This document shows positions 17,701-25,199 of a stretch of 64,000 nt of DNA, piece after piece. The stretch comes from an uncultured Armatimonadota bacterium (GTDB taxonomy: Bacteria; Armatimonadota; Armatimonadia; Armatimonadales; Armatimonadaceae). Each line of letters starts with the position of its first letter. Position 1 is the stretch's first letter. The stretch covers positions 62,001 through 126,000 of the forward strand of contig CAIVZM010000018.1 in the NCBI GenBank assembly GCA_903910385.1, in the 5' to 3' direction. The notes beneath the pieces are model-generated. The model saw only the letters and a program-made list of their open reading frames with translations, searched no databases and was not told the DNA's origin. Position numbers and translations under genes: made by a program.

Positions 17701-18010
17701 CGTGCAGATGGAAATGGGCGAGTTCGTGCGCGATGAACACCCGTCGCTCCGGCGCGGAGGCATCCGAGCGCACCCAGATAGTCCGCATCTCCGGGTCTAA
17801 AACGGCGTGCGCTCCGCTGAGTAGCGGATCCGAAGGCAGGCGTAGTCGGCAACGTAACCCGGCGGATTCCAGTCCGTCGCTGACAAGGACTTCCGCCTGA
17901 ATTTCTTCCTTTGCCGTCCCCTTTATGCTGATGCCATTGCTGTCCGGTTTGCTGAGTTCGCTCCGTAATTTCCGCGCCGCCGCCCGCGATTTGTCCCAGA
18001 TTGTCGCCAT
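14717..18010 (-). CDS. ImmA/IrrE protease - UvrD helicase - Fe-S nuclease-like fusion
   Basis: A 1097-residue three-part protein. Residues 1-180 form an ImmA/IrrE-type zinc peptidase: HELAHFHLH (His 95, Glu 96, His 99) and ETEANVFAREFLLP with the third ligand Glu. Residues 205-800 form an SF1 UvrD/PcrA helicase: Q motif LDPSQEEA, Walker A GAGPGTGKT (227-235), DEYQD (429-433), GDIRQAIYRFRGA, ILTIHSAKGLEFPIVFV, and FVALTRARDHL. Residues 855-1097 look like the RecB/AddB-type nuclease with an iron-sulfur staple: LYLRCPRRYYYE (Cys 866) and ADCPSCPFFFLCPDE (Cys 1085, 1088, 1094). The expected D-x-K active site reads LEMMTFRRPP, so cleavage is probably lost. It has its own promoter just upstream and little or no leader. 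The protease part suggests control of a repressor-like partner; the next gene upstream is a candidate. Confidence 0.9.
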   Translation of the reverse strand: MATIWDKSRAAARKLRSELSKPDSNGISIKGTAKEEIQAEVLVSDGLESAGLRCRLRLPSDPLLSGAHAVLDPEMRTIWVRSDASAPERRVFIAHELAHFHLHEGGKLCHCSEPDFAEPEAMRSVGYGPRQRRETEANVFAREFLLPASEAQRLFSGGDDASALASRLGIPIGIVFAQLSAGLIEEDSSCEAEPEKETPSEPASDAILLDPSQEEAAYTASGPLLVGAGPGTGKTRTLTARVLYLTRELGVAPENILALTFSRKAAAEMQERIAEIDPETARRALIATFHAYGLDLLRRQGKALGLPPNPILLEAADAIALLERRAASLDLSALSYLHDPAYPLPDMLTLIRKAKEEGIEPEEFTARAEASGNERLIETGRVYAVYADLLKEKGAIDYSDLVRLPLRLLEASEEVRAAEQAQWRHILVDEYQDINRSGAKLIQLLAGEGTGLWAVGDIRQAIYRFRGASPSNVHSFQADFPNGRRSDLKMNYRSQPRLVRLFGIADAGNPETWTPVRENSGSVVAMAIADDDKAQADGIAERMKTFADAGYSYGDMAVLCRTRRQGRDLRGALLLRGIPVSLGVEEGGGLLGIRDVRDMVAALARAAEPNSPARQRFAELPRGLPFRGDALDFFQELLWGEPAWGRRLSDNAAVGRLLALARAFRERAIAVLEDDDEPRRAFLRHLRRMARIGASFADPEGEAENENSIRILTIHSAKGLEFPIVFVANLSMNKFPARPAPALIPPLPGIEDDSSLEEEKRLFFVALTRARDHLILSRAMKYGQRAEMPSPLLTPLNRIPDIEYLSWTRNDDEEVITFAETATADAMTGGNAPQENTELHGFSLQMTPDRAAEPIDAGDAELYLRCPRRYYYERILDAPSGERMPYLAFKASVEKALALPDPVAGLEAAWHEHGMDDTHPHAPIYRRAASQIVERAKIPLTPAPNKESVAEPGDAGSYAPRRRNPEAPLLTVELDGGSLSVRPDDATPTEKTLEMMTFRRPPVGDEIWVPNDERRISLLWEAARQRDPESQAKPNVRLRYLRDGKAYTAPDKPKIRQRHLQEYERAISGIRLHVFDARPADAADCPSCPFFFLCPDE

Positions 18011-18023
18011 AAAATGCCCGGTT

Positions 18024-18053
18024 ATTGTATCGCTTTTCCGGTTTTCGCGTCAG
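18024..18053 (-). promoter_or_regulatory. Promoter of the protease-helicase fusion gene
   Basis: On the minus strand CTGACG (18048-18053) and TACAAT (18024-18029) are 18 bases apart. The ATG follows 13 bases after the -10 box, with no Shine-Dalgarno sequence, so the message would be leaderless or nearly so. Confidence 0.55.
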
Positions 18054-18071
18054 TTCCAGTCAGTTATAAAT

Positions 18072-18103
18072 AAACGGCGGACGCTCAGCGTCCGCCGTTT
18101 TTC
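18072..18103 (-). terminator. Terminator after the HTH-like gene
   Basis: A 13-bp GC-rich perfect stem (18072-18084 with 18088-18100, loop TCA) lies just after the stop of the 219-residue gene. It separates the sigma/HTH pair from the helicase gene, which has its own promoter 20 bases on. Confidence 0.8.
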
Positions 18104-18104
18104 G

Positions 18105-18761
18105 TTAGTTCAGCCATTTCTCTCGCTGGCTTGCCATGGCTTCCGGATCGGAGCGCAGGGCGTCTGCGAAAGATTCCTGCGTTCCGACGGTCGGAGTGTC
18201 ATCGGCGCGGAAACTGGCTCCCGCCGCCAGAGTCGGCGGCTGGCGCAGATAAGCGGCGATTTCGTCGGCGGTGCGCCCGACGGCGGATGCCAGAGCGTTT
18301 ATAAAGTCACGCGGAATAGATTCCAGAGCGATAAGTCGTCGATGCAGTTTCACGAACAGCGGTTGAGGAATATCGAGCAGGGCGGCCGCATCATCGGCAT
18401 CCAACCCCTGCGCCTTCGCCGCCGCCAGCAAACTGTTCAAGGGGCGTACAACCACATTCGCCGCAGTTGGAGCGACCGCAGGAGCCATTTGCGGACGCAT
18501 TCGACGCAGAACATCCATGCCAACGGTCGCGATAGCGGCAGTCTGGGCGTTCGATGTTGCGAGCGCATCCGCATCCTTACCGCAGACCCACTGGTCGGCG
18601 GCGAACAACGCGATATCGCTTGCATGGGCAGGGTGACGGCTTATCCAATCGGCGGTATCGGTTGCGCTTCCGCCGGACAGAGCGAACTCTATCAGGACTT
18701 CGTCGCGATCCGCCTCATTGATTATCGTTGTGAACAGGTTATCCATTGCTTTTATTTTCAT
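18105..18761 (-). CDS. Protein with XRE-like helical segment, unknown function
   Basis: A protein of about 218 residues, not recognised by name. Its N-terminal part (INEADRDEVLIEFALSGG) is plain alpha-helical. Around residues 115-170, LAAAKAQGLDADDAAALLDI followed by FVKLHRRLIALESIPRDFIN and ALASAVGRTADEIAAYLRQP reads like the four short helices of an XRE/Cro-type fold. The C-terminus is acidic and unstructured-looking. It starts shortly after the sigma-like gene (ATG 18761; a TTG at 18779 is also in frame) and ends at a strong terminator. By analogy with ImmR/ImmA and DdrO/IrrE pairs, it could be the target of the ImmA/IrrE domain encoded next door, or an anti-sigma factor; both are inference. 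Confidence 0.65.
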   Translation of the reverse strand: MKIKAMDNLFTTIINEADRDEVLIEFALSGGSATDTADWISRHPAHASDIALFAADQWVCGKDADALATSNAQTAAIATVGMDVLRRMRPQMAPAVAPTAANVVVRPLNSLLAAAKAQGLDADDAAALLDIPQPLFVKLHRRLIALESIPRDFINALASAVGRTADEIAAYLRQPPTLAAGASFRADDTPTVGTQESFADALRSDPEAMASQREKWLN

Positions 18762-18788
18762 CGCCCGCTTTCGCGGCAAATCTCATTC

Positions 18789-19637
18789 TCAGTTATCGCC
18801 GCGTTCCCACGCCGTTAATTTTTCTTTCGCCCGCTTCAAATAGTTCCGTATCGAGCGTCCCGTCACCCCCAGCGCTTTTGCTGCCGAAGGTCGCAACGGA
18901 TCTTCGCTTTCCTCCGGCAATCCGGCGATATACACCAGATAGATCGCACGGACTTCGTTTTCATTCAACGATTTCAGAGCGTCCCGACGCAGAGCCAGCG
19001 CTTCTGGCCCCGCATCCGTCCCCGACATCTTTGACAGAATTCGTTCTAATCCGCTTTCCATCTCATTGTCGCTCATTGCCGGCGATTCATCGCCGGGTCG
19101 TACCTCAGCGTCTGCGGTCGCCTGTCGCTTCTCGATCAAATTCCACAAACGCCGATCCAGGCATACCCAGAAACGCACTTCCCAGAATTCGCTCGTCTCA
19201 TCCCGGCGGAACAATGCTTCCCAGAGAGCGGCATACAGATCCTGAACGCAATCTTTTTCGTCTTCCGGCGTCAGTCGCCAGCGCCGCATCGCCCGTTGGA
19301 TATGGAGCGCGATCCGTTTCGATAACGCTTCAGCGATTTCCCACGCCGTTCCGTCCTCACCCCGCACCGTATATTCCCGCAGGAAATAGACCAGCGTCTC
19401 TTCTCGCGCCCGCTGGGAATCACCCCAGGCAGCGGAAGCGAGCAATCGCTCCTTCCGAATTCGGTCGGGCAACGCGCTTAGTTCTCTTACCTGCCGTTCC
19501 ACTTCCGTTTCCCGGACATAAATCGCACCGCCATCGCGCCGTGCGCGGGTCAGCGGTCTTACAGGCCAGTTTCCTCGCATTTGTTGGGCGTTTTCGGAGT
19601 CGTTTTCAGCGTCTCTCATTGGCGGAACTGTCGTCAT
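18789..19637 (-). CDS. Sigma-70-family RNA polymerase sigma factor, divergent
   Basis: A protein of about 282 residues. The centre resembles sigma region 2: ALSKRIALHIQRAMRRWRLT, EDEKDCVQDLYAALWEALF, then EVRFWVCLDRRLWNLIEKR. The C-terminal part resembles region 4: SLNENEVRAIYLVYIAGLPE, SAAKALGVTGRSIRNYLKRA. The extra N-terminal 80 residues are charged and of unknown use. I prefer ATG 19637, because a TATAAT lies across the alternative ATG at 19685, so transcription would begin inside the longer reading. The HTH-like gene follows directly; this looks like a sigma plus partner cassette. Confidence 0.75.
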   Translation of the reverse strand: MTTVPPMRDAENDSENAQQMRGNWPVRPLTRARRDGGAIYVRETEVERQVRELSALPDRIRKERLLASAAWGDSQRAREETLVYFLREYTVRGEDGTAWEIAEALSKRIALHIQRAMRRWRLTPEDEKDCVQDLYAALWEALFRRDETSEFWEVRFWVCLDRRLWNLIEKRQATADAEVRPGDESPAMSDNEMESGLERILSKMSGTDAGPEALALRRDALKSLNENEVRAIYLVYIAGLPEESEDPLRPSAAKALGVTGRSIRNYLKRAKEKLTAWERGDN

Positions 19638-19683
19638 AAATAGAAACCCGGAAAATTGGGGATGAAATAATTTTGAACGAGTC

Positions 19684-19689
19684 ATTATA
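19684..19689 (-). promoter_or_regulatory. Candidate -10 box of the sigma-like gene
   Basis: TATAAT on the minus strand with TG immediately before it. The -35 region is poor. It overlaps the upstream ATG at 19685, favouring the start at 19637. Confidence 0.4.
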
Positions 19690-19897
19690 CAGGCAGTAGA
19701 GGCAACCGAGGAACAGGACTTTTATCACTTTCAGGAGAGATTTTCTCCCGGTCTGGTCTTGCCCTAATCGCCTTGATGGGCAAATTGAAGCGGCGAGGTA
19801 TTCCAGCGGTCTGTATACTATACTGTCAAATGGACTGCGCCCATGATGGTAAGCGATGAAAAGTCGCTAATCCGGCGGGCGTTGAAGGAGCGTTTGT

Positions 19898-21337
19898 TTG
19901 GACGACTTGATTTTGAATGCCTTGGAAAAGATCGATAGGCGCCCCGCCGCATGGCGAACCGCGTTTATAACGCTATTGACCTGTTTGCTCTACATGGGAA
20001 CCGGTCTGATGACGGGATGCGGCGGTTCCAGTAGCAGTTCCCCAAAGCCCACACCGACCGCGATGCCGACCACAGATATTCCCAACAGCGGCACGGGACG
20101 CGTCACAGCGCAACCGGGGTGGACGCAAAATAACACCGCTTATCAACAGAACCGCAAAAAGTGGACATTCCTCGTCTACATGAATGGCGCGAACAATCTG
20201 GAAGAATACGGATCGCTCAATGTCAATCAAATGGAGCAAGTCGGTTCGACGAATAATGTCAATGTTGTCGTACAGTTCAAGCGTATTAAAGGTTTTGATA
20301 GCTCCAATGGGAACTGGCTGGATAGTCGCCGCTACTATGTCCAGAAAGATGCTGATACGAAAACGATCAATTCCCTGTTGCTTTCCAGCCGTAGCGACTC
20401 GGACATGGGGAAGTGGCAGACGCTCCGCGAATTCGTGGATTGGGGAGTCACCAACTACCCGGCAGACCGCTATTGTCTGGTGATCTGGAACCACGGGGCG
20501 GGCTGGCGCACGGCGAAACTGGGAACCAGCCGGGGAATTTCTTACGATGACGCAACCGGCAATCATATCGACACGATTGAAATGCCCAAAGCAATTGATT
20601 TAGCCGGGCTTCTGGGCAGCGGCAAAAAATGGGACGTTCTCGCCTTCGACGCTTCGCTGATGCAGATGGCGGAAGTCTCCTACGAAATTCGGGACAAAGT
20701 CCAGTTCATCACCGGTTCCGAGGAAAGCCCTCCCGGCGAAGGTTACCCGTACCAGTTGTTCCTGGCGGATCTGGCGAGTAATCCGGATTGGTCGGGTCGC
20801 GATTTCGCCCTCGACATCGTCCAGAAGACAATTGACGGCTACAACCAGAACTATCCCGGACGCGCCCCGGACATCACCCAATCGGCTCTGGACGCTTCCA
20901 AAATCGGCGATATCGCCCCGGCGGTCAATGATCTTGGCAAGGCGTTGTATAACGTCCGTCTTTCGTATTCGGATGCTATTATTGCTGCCCGCAGCGACTC
21001 CGAATCGTATGCGTACCCCTACTACCACGATCTGCTCGATTTCACGCGCCGTCTGACCGAACCTTTCCCCGGCACGACGGGCGCTCCTGTCCCCGATGCG
21101 GCGGTGCAGAACGCGATCATCCGTGTCCGCCAGACTGTCAATGCCGCAGTTATCAAGAACGTTCATGGCAGTGACCATCCCCGCGCCACCGGGTTGTCTA
21201 TTTACCTGCCTTCTCCGGCAGAATTTGACAATATAGACGAAGAACAGGCAAATGGTTGGGGGCAACGCTACAATAAACTGGCATTCTCAAGCGCCGCACC
21301 GGAGTGGATGAACTTCCTGATGAACGGGCCACGCTGA
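19898..21337 (+). CDS. Clostripain-family (C11) lipoprotein with Cys replaced by Ser
   Basis: A 479-residue protein. The N-terminus has a long basic leader, a hydrophobic helix and lipobox TGC (Cys 41), then a Ser/Thr/Pro linker. The C11/clostripain domain begins WTFLVYMNGANNLEEYG. The catalytic His motif VIWNHGAGW is intact (His 199). At the nucleophile block, where the family has D-A-C-L-M, the sequence is FDASLMQMAEVSYEI with Ser 253. The downstream GSEESPPGEGYPY block is intact. It may be a serine-nucleophile variant, a pseudo-enzyme, or a binding protein. The TTG start at 19898 is strongly supported by GAAGGAG seven bases upstream. Confidence 0.88.
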   Translation: MDDLILNALEKIDRRPAAWRTAFITLLTCLLYMGTGLMTGCGGSSSSSPKPTPTAMPTTDIPNSGTGRVTAQPGWTQNNTAYQQNRKKWTFLVYMNGANNLEEYGSLNVNQMEQVGSTNNVNVVVQFKRIKGFDSSNGNWLDSRRYYVQKDADTKTINSLLLSSRSDSDMGKWQTLREFVDWGVTNYPADRYCLVIWNHGAGWRTAKLGTSRGISYDDATGNHIDTIEMPKAIDLAGLLGSGKKWDVLAFDASLMQMAEVSYEIRDKVQFITGSEESPPGEGYPYQLFLADLASNPDWSGRDFALDIVQKTIDGYNQNYPGRAPDITQSALDASKIGDIAPAVNDLGKALYNVRLSYSDAIIAARSDSESYAYPYYHDLLDFTRRLTEPFPGTTGAPVPDAAVQNAIIRVRQTVNAAVIKNVHGSDHPRATGLSIYLPSPAEFDNIDEEQANGWGQRYNKLAFSSAAPEWMNFLMNGPR

Positions 21338-21343
21338 TTCTGA

Positions 21344-21372
21344 GGTGGCGCGTCACTGAATGACGCGCCACC
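21344..21372 (+). terminator. Hairpin after the clostripain gene
   Basis: A 12-bp perfect stem (21344-21355 with 21361-21372, loop CTGAA) starts seven bases after the stop. No long T run follows, only a pyrimidine-rich stretch. Confidence 0.65.
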
Positions 21373-21500
21373 ACTCTTCCCTTATTCACCCTGTTTATTT
21401 CAACGGAATGATTGCGAAAAGTGAATCCTTATGCAATAATTTGATAAGTGTCCAATTGGCAAAAATTAAAATCATCAAATTACACACATGGGAGGAAGCT

Positions 21501-21788
21501 ATGCAAAGAGGTTCAAAAGCGGGGTTGATGGTCGCCGGGATGTTTCTGGTAATGGCGGGAGCAGCGAAAATGGGGGCATTCGCCCTATTACTGGATCAGT
21601 TCGCCCTGTCCGGGTCTCAGGCGGAAACAAGAGCCATTTTACGCAGTCGTCAACAGGAACTTGCTATCGGACGCATCAGCGATTTCAAAAACTCTCATCT
21701 GGATGAAGATAACAAAAAGGTTTTTCGTATAAATTTGACACATACTTACAACTGGCGTCCACAAATCGTTTCCCGAATGGCGAAGTGA
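21501..21788 (+). CDS. Small membrane or exported protein, unknown
   Basis: Ninety-five residues, unrecognised. The N-terminus QRGSKAGLMVAGMFLVMAGA and following residues form one hydrophobic helix. The rest is hydrophilic with many charged residues (ETRAILRSRQQELAIGRISD). GGAGG lies five bases before ATG 21501, which decides the start; the open frame extends further upstream without support. It lies between the clostripain terminator and the structured leader of RNase D. Confidence 0.55.
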   Translation: MQRGSKAGLMVAGMFLVMAGAAKMGAFALLLDQFALSGSQAETRAILRSRQQELAIGRISDFKNSHLDEDNKKVFRINLTHTYNWRPQIVSRMAK

Positions 21789-21866
21789 TCTTCCAGAGTA
21801 AAATCACTCCGCTCTACCGATGACGCTTGCGGTACGGCGGCGAACGGAAAGCGCGTTTTTTCAAAA

Positions 21867-21998
21867 TTCGGGTATACTGTCATACGCATCGTTCAAAAAC
21901 GACTGTCGAAGAGCGATGGTACGCAGTATGCCCGAAGACCCGGAGTCGTAGCCTGTAGCAGGGAAAGCGCACGGAGGGTACGTGGTTGGCATAACCAC
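21867..21998 (+). promoter_or_regulatory. Structured leader upstream of RNase D
   Basis: A long imperfect hairpin spans 21867-21936: TTCGGG pairs with CCCGAA at the ends, then ATACTG with CAGTAT, then CATCG with CGATG, with G-U pairs keeping the helix going. The loop carries its own CGAC/GTCG pairing. A second hairpin, GTGGTT/AACCAC, lies at 21982-21998 and would bury the upstream GTG at 21982. I do not recognise a known riboswitch or small RNA family. It may be a leader that responds to RNase D or another RNase, or an independent small RNA. Confidence 0.45.
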
Positions 21999-22059
21999 AG
22001 AGAATTGTCAGAGAATCAACAATACATTGCGCCTCGAAGGGCGCTGTACTAAGGAGTTT

Positions 22060-23340
22060 GTGATTACCCCCCCCGCGCTTTATGTCGCTACGCCCGAAGC
22101 TCTACGCGACCTTGCCCATCGATTACAACCGTTATTATCTCAGGATCCTCGTCTTGCGCTCGACACGGAATTTATCCGTGAACGAACCTACCTGCCCGTT
22201 CTGGAGATAATTCAGGTTGCGGCGGATGGCGGGCGATTTATCGCCCTGATCGATTTCCCGGCGGTCGGATCGAATCTGGACCCGCTGTGCGATCTGTTGC
22301 TCAACCCGGAAATCCTGAAAATATTTCACGCCGGGACGCAGGATATGGAGATACTCACCAGTATTCTGGGCGAAATACCACCCTCCATTTATGATACTCA
22401 GGTAGCTGCCGCTTTTGCCGGATATAGCCTGCAAACGGGATACGGCGCTCTGGTTCAGAGCGTTCTTGGCGTCAAATTGGATAAAGAGGAAGGGTTCGCC
22501 GATTGGTCGCGCCGTCCCTTGACGCCTTCCATGCAGACATACGCAGAAAATGATGTCCGTTATCTTCACGCGTTACACGACCGTTTGAGTGGGGTTCTGG
22601 CGAACCGGGGGCGCGATAAATGGGCGCACGAGCAGACCGCCAAAATCATGGCGCAGGCGACCGAAATCACGCCTGTGGAAGACCTCTGGCGTAAGGTTGG
22701 AGGTCGGCATGTTCTGGATGCGCGAGGTCTGACCATTCTGCGCGAACTTGCCCGGTGGCGGGACGCCGAAGCGGAACGACGGAACAAACCACGGCGTAGC
22801 GTCGTGAAAGACGATTTTCTGGTAGAGGTAGCCCGCCGAGCGCCGGCGACTGCCCGGATGATTCTCGAATTGCGCTCCGCCCCGCCCAATCTGGGCGAAA
22901 GAGCGGCGGAAGCGCTGGTGGCGGCGATTCAACGAGGCAAAGCGGTCCCTGAAGAAGATCGCATCCAGCCGGACGCCCCTCTCGGGTTGGACGAGCAAGG
23001 CGCAGCGCTGGTCGAGTTGCTTTCCGCTGTCGTCCGCGTCCGCGCATTGGAGGAGAATTTACCCCCTTCACTGATGGCTAACGGTGACGATTTGCGCGTT
23101 CTTGCCGCGAACCGTCGCAAGCCGGAAAATTGGCCGACTGACCTTTTCTCCGACTGGCGGGGCAACCTTCTGGGGGACAATCTACAGGCTACCCTGACCG
23201 GCGAGCTTGCGGTCGCCTGGGATGCCAGACGAGGTCGTCTCACGCTTCGCCGTAATCTTCTGCAGCAGGATGCCGTCGAATCAGCGAAATCAGCGGGTGA
23301 GACGAGCGAAGATGCGGAAACGCTCCCACAAGACGTTTAA
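22060..23340 (+). CDS. rnd: Ribonuclease D
   Basis: A 3'-5' exoribonuclease of the DEDDy class with an HRDC domain, acting in tRNA 3' maturation. Catalytic blocks are RLALDTEFIRE (Asp, Glu), FHAGTQDMEIL (Asp), YDTQVAAAFAGYSLQTGY, and YAENDVRYLHAL (Tyr and Asp). The HRDC domain follows in the middle (LRELARWRDAEAERRNKPR). The C-terminal tail is longer than in E. coli. GTG 22060 puts the first catalytic block about 32 residues from the start, as in E. coli RNase D, and has AAGGAG just upstream, though only three bases away. A longer frame from GTG 21982 begins inside a hairpin and is less likely. Confidence 0.88.
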   Translation: MITPPALYVATPEALRDLAHRLQPLLSQDPRLALDTEFIRERTYLPVLEIIQVAADGGRFIALIDFPAVGSNLDPLCDLLLNPEILKIFHAGTQDMEILTSILGEIPPSIYDTQVAAAFAGYSLQTGYGALVQSVLGVKLDKEEGFADWSRRPLTPSMQTYAENDVRYLHALHDRLSGVLANRGRDKWAHEQTAKIMAQATEITPVEDLWRKVGGRHVLDARGLTILRELARWRDAEAERRNKPRRSVVKDDFLVEVARRAPATARMILELRSAPPNLGERAAEALVAAIQRGKAVPEEDRIQPDAPLGLDEQGAALVELLSAVVRVRALEENLPPSLMANGDDLRVLAANRRKPENWPTDLFSDWRGNLLGDNLQATLTGELAVAWDARRGRLTLRRNLLQQDAVESAKSAGETSEDAETLPQDV

Positions 23341-23484
23341 TCAGGTAAGCCTTTTACATCACTACCCGTTCCCGGATTGCCAGGTATCAGGGGACGAAAC
23401 ATTATCGGAAGACAGCAAAAACCTTCCTTCAAAAAGCGTTATCTTCGGATAAAATCGATGTGGAAACCGGAGTAAATAACACGC

Positions 23485-24159
23485 ATGAATAATGATACTC
23501 TTCCCGCCGGGCGCATCCTTTCCGTTCAGGTAGGCAAACCGCAGTCCCTGGAAACAGTAGCGGGAAAAGCATGGAAAAGCGCGATTGTCAAAACGGCGGT
23601 CACCGGACCCGTCGCTCTCGAAGGCGTCAATCTCGTCGGGGACGATCAGTCGAACAGACGCTATCATGGCGGAGCGGACAAGGTTGTCTGCGCGTATGCC
23701 AGCGAATGGTTTCCGCTCTGGAATCAGGAGTTTTCCCTGAATATGCCTGCCGGAGCCTTCGGCGAAAATATCACCCTGCAAGACCTGACAGAAGATAAAC
23801 TCTGTATCGGCGATACGCTCCTGATCGGGAGCGAAGTCCTGCTACAGATCAGCCAACCTCGTCAACCCTGTATCAATGTCTCCAAACGATGGGCGATCCC
23901 CTCCCTGCCGCGCCGGATGGAAGAGACGGGTCATACCGGCTTCTACTGCCGGGTGCTACGCGCAGGATCGCTGGAAGCGGGGCAAACCATCCAGGTATCG
24001 GAGCGACCGTATCCCCGATGGACATTGCAACACGCCAATGCTGTCATGTATGCGGAAGACAGAGATCCCGTTGCAATAACCGCCCTGCGCGAGTTGCCCC
24101 TGCTTTCCGCCGAATGGAAGCGGATTCTGGGCAGAAAGCTGGCTTATACACAGGGCTAA
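23485..24159 (+). CDS. MOSC-domain protein (YiiM-like)
   Basis: 224 residues, soluble. The MOSC signature is RRYHGGADKVVCAY with a later PAGAFGENITL and the conserved Cys in QISQPRQPCINVSKRW. The C-terminal 3-alpha segment (RWTLQHANAVMYAED...) places it with YiiM-type proteins, which use a molybdenum cofactor to reduce N-hydroxylated compounds. The exact substrate is unknown. ATG 23485 has no strong ribosome site. It stands alone, convergent with dapF. Confidence 0.85.
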   Translation: MNNDTLPAGRILSVQVGKPQSLETVAGKAWKSAIVKTAVTGPVALEGVNLVGDDQSNRRYHGGADKVVCAYASEWFPLWNQEFSLNMPAGAFGENITLQDLTEDKLCIGDTLLIGSEVLLQISQPRQPCINVSKRWAIPSLPRRMEETGHTGFYCRVLRAGSLEAGQTIQVSERPYPRWTLQHANAVMYAEDRDPVAITALRELPLLSAEWKRILGRKLAYTQG

Positions 24160-24180
24160 ACGATCCAAAAATCGGCGAAT

Positions 24181-25032
24181 TTAATCCGCTAATTCGATAA
24201 CGCCGGTAAATACTTCGGTAGCGGGTCCGGTCATGTAGACATGATCATCATCCGCCCATTCGATTTGCAGATCGCCGCCGGCGAGATGCACCAGAACGCG
24301 CCGTCCGGTCTTACCGTTCAGAGCGGAAGCCACAACGGAAGCGCAGGCTCCGGTGCCGCAGGCAAGCGTCCTTCCCGCCCCCCGTTCCCAGGTCAGCATC
24401 TTGATTTCCGTCGGGGATAACACCTCGACCTCATGGACATTGATACGCCTCGGGAATCGCGAATGATGTTCGATTTTCGGTCCCACACGGTCGATGATGT
24501 CATCGGTGGCGGTATCTGCGAAGAAGACCGCGTGCGGATTTCCCATAGAAACCCCGGTGATCAGGACATTCTCATTTCCCACCTCCAGAGATTCATTTTG
24601 CACCACGCCCGCCACGCCCGTCATGGGCAGGTCTGCACGGTCGAGTCCCGGCTTGCCCATGTCCACCTTGACCAGAGTCACCTTGCCATCGACGACGGTC
24701 AATTCCAGGGTCTTGAGTCCGCCCAGAGTATCCACCGTGATTTCACGTTTGTCGGTGTACCTCCTCTCGTAGACAAATTTGGCGAACGCACGGATTCCGT
24801 TACCGCACATTTCCGCTACCGATCCATCGGTATTATAGATGCCCATGTAAAAATCCGCCTTCTCTGAGGGAAGAACGAACAAAAACTGGTCGAATCCGAT
24901 ACCGAACCGACCGTCGCCCATAAAAGCGATATGCGGTTCCACTTCGGTGACAGAAGGAGTTCCCGGCACAAGACCATCGACCACCACAAAATGGTTGCCG
25001 AGGCCATGCATCTTTGTAAATTCCAGTCGCAT
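24181..25032 (-). CDS. dapF: Diaminopimelate epimerase
   Basis: 283 residues, standard length. It converts LL- to meso-diaminopimelate for lysine and peptidoglycan. Both catalytic cysteines are present: AEMCGNGIRAFAKFVYE in the first half and RTLACGTGACASVV in the second. N-terminal FTKMHGLGNHFVVVDG is the usual opening. A soluble homodimer in the cytoplasm. It stands convergent to the MOSC gene; no lysine genes adjoin. Confidence 0.96.
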   Translation of the reverse strand: MRLEFTKMHGLGNHFVVVDGLVPGTPSVTEVEPHIAFMGDGRFGIGFDQFLFVLPSEKADFYMGIYNTDGSVAEMCGNGIRAFAKFVYERRYTDKREITVDTLGGLKTLELTVVDGKVTLVKVDMGKPGLDRADLPMTGVAGVVQNESLEVGNENVLITGVSMGNPHAVFFADTATDDIIDRVGPKIEHHSRFPRRINVHEVEVLSPTEIKMLTWERGAGRTLACGTGACASVVASALNGKTGRRVLVHLAGGDLQIEWADDDHVYMTGPATEVFTGVIELAD

Positions 25033-25199
25033 GGCAATATTCTAACCTGCCTGCCGATAATACGCACGAACAAATGCGTACGAACATCACAGGTCACGAC
25101 GGAGCGAAGATAACTGGCGGAGACGTTCACTAACGAAGGGAGATCCGCAGGATAATGCCTCCTGCCGGAAAGCGGGCGACCAAAGAAGGTGACAAAACA

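Noticed and set aside
18746-19639. 297-residue plus-strand frame
   Set aside because: Antisense to the sigma-like gene and very rich in Pro, Ser and Arg; a typical mirror of GC-rich coding.
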